Assembly: GCA_021018815.1 (NCBI GenBank)
Contig: JAITYX010000121.1
Coordinates: forward strand, 620,001-684,000
Direction: 5' to 3'
DNA: 64,000 bases
Origin: Talinum fruticosum
Lineage: Eukaryota; Streptophyta; Magnoliopsida; Caryophyllales; Talinaceae
The notes below the pieces were generated by a model. That model did not search any database and had not been told where the DNA came from. It was given only the letters and a program-made list of their open reading frames with translations. The stretch's first letter is position 1. Each line of letters begins with the position of its first letter. The translations under genes were made by a program, and so were the position numbers. This document shows positions 60,812-64,000 of the stretch, one piece after another.

Positions 60812-61299
60812 CACTAAGTTGTTACTATTTGATGCGCCTAGCCCAACCAGGTCGTGGCTCTTGTCGACGCCGACAACCGTTTGGACAATGCTTGGGATGG
60901 CCAAGTCAAGAAACTTCGTGATTTGATGTTTTACCTTTTTAGGCTATTGTTAGGGCAGTCCAATCGGATGATCCATTTAATTAATCAAGTCTTTTAAGGG
61001 AAATATTTTGTATTTAATTGTTGTTTATAAGAGTGGTCCAATTAGATGGTTCAATGTTTATTCTTTCCTCTAAGTGAGCGATAAAATAAATAAAGTATAA
61101 AAGTGAGCATAAAAGTGAGCATAAAGCTTATGTTTTACTTTCTTATTATTAATAAAAGGTAAGCCTACTAACCTGGATACATAGTTAAATAAAAAGGGAA
61201 ATAAAATAAGCACACTACTTGAAAAATAAATTATTCTAAAGAGGTAAAACTAAAAATTTCTTAAATTTTCCTTCCTAATTTCAGACCTTAGTTAATTTT
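60812..61299. other. 3' non-coding region after pol
   Basis: No gene. It contains short repeats (AAAGTGAGCATAAA twice near 61100) and AT-rich leader-like sequence. Confidence 0.4.
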
Positions 61300-61309
61300 G
61301 ACTTTTTCC

Positions 61310-61900
61310 CTTTTAGATCGCTAGACTAAGTTGCATCCTCCTAGGTTCGTTTCTTCGGTTCTCGATCCTGCGAGCCCTCCTTTCCTTAGCTTCTTTAGCT
61401 TCGATTCCCTCCGGTGAGCTCGTTCTTCTATCTCGTGCGTTTCAGCGACCTTAGCGAGTTCGTCTAGTAAATCGATCCATGTCGGTACTTTCCTCGAGCT
61501 TCCAAAGCCATTGAATAATTCAAATAAGGCAGGCGAGATACAGTCTAAATAAGGGATTTCTTAGAACTGTCCCATTTGCTGCATTCCATGGTTAGAGAAG
61601 TAGTATGTACTCGGTTTCCATGACCCAACAACCGTATAAATAGATGTTGTTCAGTATGTGTCCTCAATTGGGATACCCTCGAATGTTTGTTATACCAATC
61701 GATAGGATGCCCACCTCTCAACCAAGCTTCCCACCAAGAAGTTACGTGGTCGGTCAAGGCACTCAGCCATTGCCGTTAATAGGAATACATAGCTAGGTAC
61801 TCGGTCCGCTTTTGTTGCAGCCTGTACCAACATAAGGTGCTCCACCAACCGGATCTACATGCAACAGATAGTAAAATTGTTATAGTCCTACATCGTCGAA
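61310..61900 (-). pseudogene. Unrecognised coding-like relic
   Basis: On the minus strand the open run 61545-61757 (VTSWWEAWLRGGHPIDWY, then QHLFIRLLGHGN) is followed in another frame by SPALFELFNGFGS and WIDLLDELAKVAETHEIEER, then an Arg/Lys/Glu-rich tail. The amino-acid make-up looks like real protein. It could be the extra ORF of a Tat/Ogre element. I do not recognise the domain. Confidence 0.35.
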
Positions 61901-62523
61901 TTCATCATTATTTACGGCCCAACAGGAGTAAAATCAGAAAAAGAGAAAAGCAAAAAGCGAGACTTTAGCCGAGGACGGGGACTTCTTAGATTCACCGAGT
62001 GTCGTACTCGCCAATTCTTGGTCGGTGTCGCACCTAGCCTTACCGGCTAGTTCCCGAATATCATTTTCTGTTTACTTGCAATAACAGCGGGCTACCCGGG
62101 AAGTCCTCATTTAGATTTGCTCCAACCCAGTCCAGTCTGCTCGGTGAAGTTCAATAATACAGCTGGTGCCATGTCTTTATGGCCTACCACTAATAGGAAA
62201 CCACCTAATAGGTAAGTGATTATGGCATGATGTCTTTAAATGTGTGCGTGCCTTGAAGAATGCATCGTGCGGTAGTATGGCATAAAATTCATTACATGCA
62301 CCTCGTCCCTTAAGAGAATCCATCTTAAACTCCTATTATTTAGCTTCAAAAGATGCTTGTATGTTTCATACATGTTAGTAGAAGGTGTCGGAACCATAGG
62401 TGTGGTCCGACGATGAAGTCCTAGGATGGCATCAAATTCTTCCGGAAAGGGACATAATTCTTTATCCCAAAACCTAAAGACAGGGATTTAGAGGTGTAAT
62501 TTTCGTTGACCAGCCGTAAGGTC

Positions 62524-62531
62524 TTTTTATA
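62524..62531 (-). promoter_or_regulatory. TATA box candidate
   Basis: CACTATAAAAAGACC on the minus strand. It lies upstream of the relic at 61.3-61.9 kb and looks like an LTR promoter. No LTR ends were found. Confidence 0.3.
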
Positions 62532-62920
62532 GTGAATTCAAGGACCAGAGTCCTTATCCATCACGTCACCGTAGTTAGCCAAAGCCTCCGGCCATGGGTT
62601 AATTAGCGGCGGTTAAGCCGACCGGCTCGCTTTAATGTTTTGGTCCGAGCACTCCTTGGGCCTAATTTCGATTTTCTACTTTTGGCCCATTTTGGCTAAG
62701 CCTTAATATTTTTGGACCATGCACTTAACATTCTCTATTTTTCATTTTATTATTTTCTTTTGGGGAGAATGGGGGCTAGAGTAATTTTTTTCTATTTGTA
62801 TTTGCAATTTTTCCTTAGAATATATTTTTTCGCATCATATAAATAAAAGAAAGCGAGTTTAGAATTGAGTCTTTGTATTCATCTCATTACATGGATCCGA
62901 AAGGTTAAAAACATTAAATA

Positions 62921-63205
62921 TTAACTAAAGTAACCTATAAGGAGTTGATCAATCTTGATCATCGGAGGCATCATTGAAGATATAATTGCAAAAATCCTCC
63001 AAGATTGAAGTGAAAACCCGTTTGTTAGTAGCAGCTTGTGATGGGCTAGCCCCGTAACTCTAAGTTGATTGAGAAGCTTCATGAGAAGGCCCACTGTACG
63101 GCATCCGGTGAAAATTGTATGGATTATCATGAGGATCTAGCACTTGTAGAGGCATGACATCCATATAGGCCTCGAAGCACTACGCCGGTGGGAACGACAG
63201 GAAGT
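62921..63205 (-). pseudogene. Unrecognised coding-like relic
   Basis: A minus-strand frame gives MDVMPLQVLDPHDNPYNFHR, PYSGPSHEA and, after a stop, SILEDFCNYIFNDASDD. It looks like the end of a protein of a mobile element. No family is recognised. Confidence 0.25.
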
Positions 63206-64000
63206 ACTCACTCTAGCCGTGCTACTAGATGGCATCTGTTGGCAAGAGGGACGAGCATGAGCCTTAGAACCGCCAAGGAAACCTCCCGATCAAGGAGATC
63301 TAGATCGACGATCCCACAAAAACAATAAAGCAATTAGCAAATCAACTAGAAGCTCCTGAGTTAGCACTTTCACTAACGAAAACTCACCCGAAACGTTACG
63401 AACGTCTTTATAGTAAATAGGTCCTTAAAGGCTTCAAGGGCTGATTGGAGCTTGATAGACACATTTGAGATAAATTCCAATCATACTATAGCATGTAGCT
63501 GAAAGTAAAAGAGTATAATACTCTTACCCCTTTCCAATTCTTCGGAAGAGGATGCCCCACACATTCCTATTCGGGAATTTCCAGGATTCTAATATAGCCG
63601 ATATCAAGGCTTTGAATATAAATGTCACCCGGAAAACCTATAGAAGATAAAGTTAATTTCCACATAAGAAAGTCAACTACAAAAAGGTAGATTAAGACTC
63701 ACTAATCGGTTCACAATTCATCCCAAATGTTGAGCATAGGATGAATTCATATTTAAAAACTAGGTGTAGAGATACCCGGTGGTTATTTCCTCCTTTTTCT
63801 CCTGAGTAATAGGACGGAAATAAAACATCGTTTGTGTCCGATCTTAGGGAACAAAAGGAGGCCACGTGTTATAACAAATTTGTGGCACAACCCGCACACC
63901 AAGATACCAACAAAATCCAAATGGACCCTCAAGCAAAAACCTCATTTCACTCAATTCCTATGCCGCACCTAGGTTTTGAGGAAGTTGAATTTGGGTCCAA
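63206..64000. other. No gene recognised
   Basis: Mixed-composition sequence with no supported ORF, RNA gene or terminal repeat. It is likely part of the same degraded element as 61-63.2 kb. Confidence 0.35.

Overview
This window is repeat-dominated nuclear DNA of a flowering plant, probably a eudicot. It is AT-rich, has no operon structure, and is packed with nested and broken retroelements. The clearest host gene is a spliced late-embryogenesis-abundant (LEA) gene on the minus strand at about 19.4-21.4 kb. The species cannot be named from the sequence.

Layout. 1-12.47 kb: a tandem satellite of about 868 bp per unit, split by a non-autonomous minus-strand Ty3/gypsy LTR element (3938-11556; 5-bp target duplication GAAAT) that keeps only gag remnants. 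12.5-17.9 kb: copia debris, with a plus-strand LTR, primer-binding site (PBS) and gag start, a minus-strand RT/RNase H stretch and a minus-strand plant-transposon-type ORF. 18.75-19.2 kb: a 39-bp minisatellite. 19.37-21.45 kb: the LEA gene, with abscisic-acid-type promoter motifs upstream. 22.1-24.0 kb: a CACTA end and simple repeats. 24.7-29.0 kb: a plus-strand endogenous pararetrovirus (EPRV, Caulimoviridae-like) relic with zinc knuckle, protease, RT, RNase H, a downstream ORF and a TATA promoter.

30.9-40.3 kb: a plus-strand Tat/Ogre-like gypsy element (5' LTR, PBS, gag, protease). It carries three insertions: a small CACTA element (34220-35887; target duplication GAA), a solo LTR (36594-37558), and a related LTR that cuts pol at 40319. 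42.3-51.9 kb: a second EPRV lineage. One minus-strand copy has a PBS, movement protein, coat protein and protease but no RT/RNase H. Two further partial copies stand head to head as a 1.65-kb-arm inverted repeat. 52.8-60.8 kb: more Tat/Ogre debris, including a second large inverted repeat (1.77-kb arms) made of 5' leader plus gag, then the C-terminal end of integrase. 61-64 kb: unrecognised coding-like relics on the minus strand.

The most unusual feature is the pair of large palindromes within 12 kb, one made of pararetroviral sequence and one of retrotransposon gag. If transcribed, each would fold into long double-stranded RNA and could feed small-RNA silencing of its parent family. If they are not biological, they would be palindromic assembly artefacts. 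All viral and transposon frames seen here are broken. No complete viral or transposon protein is encoded.
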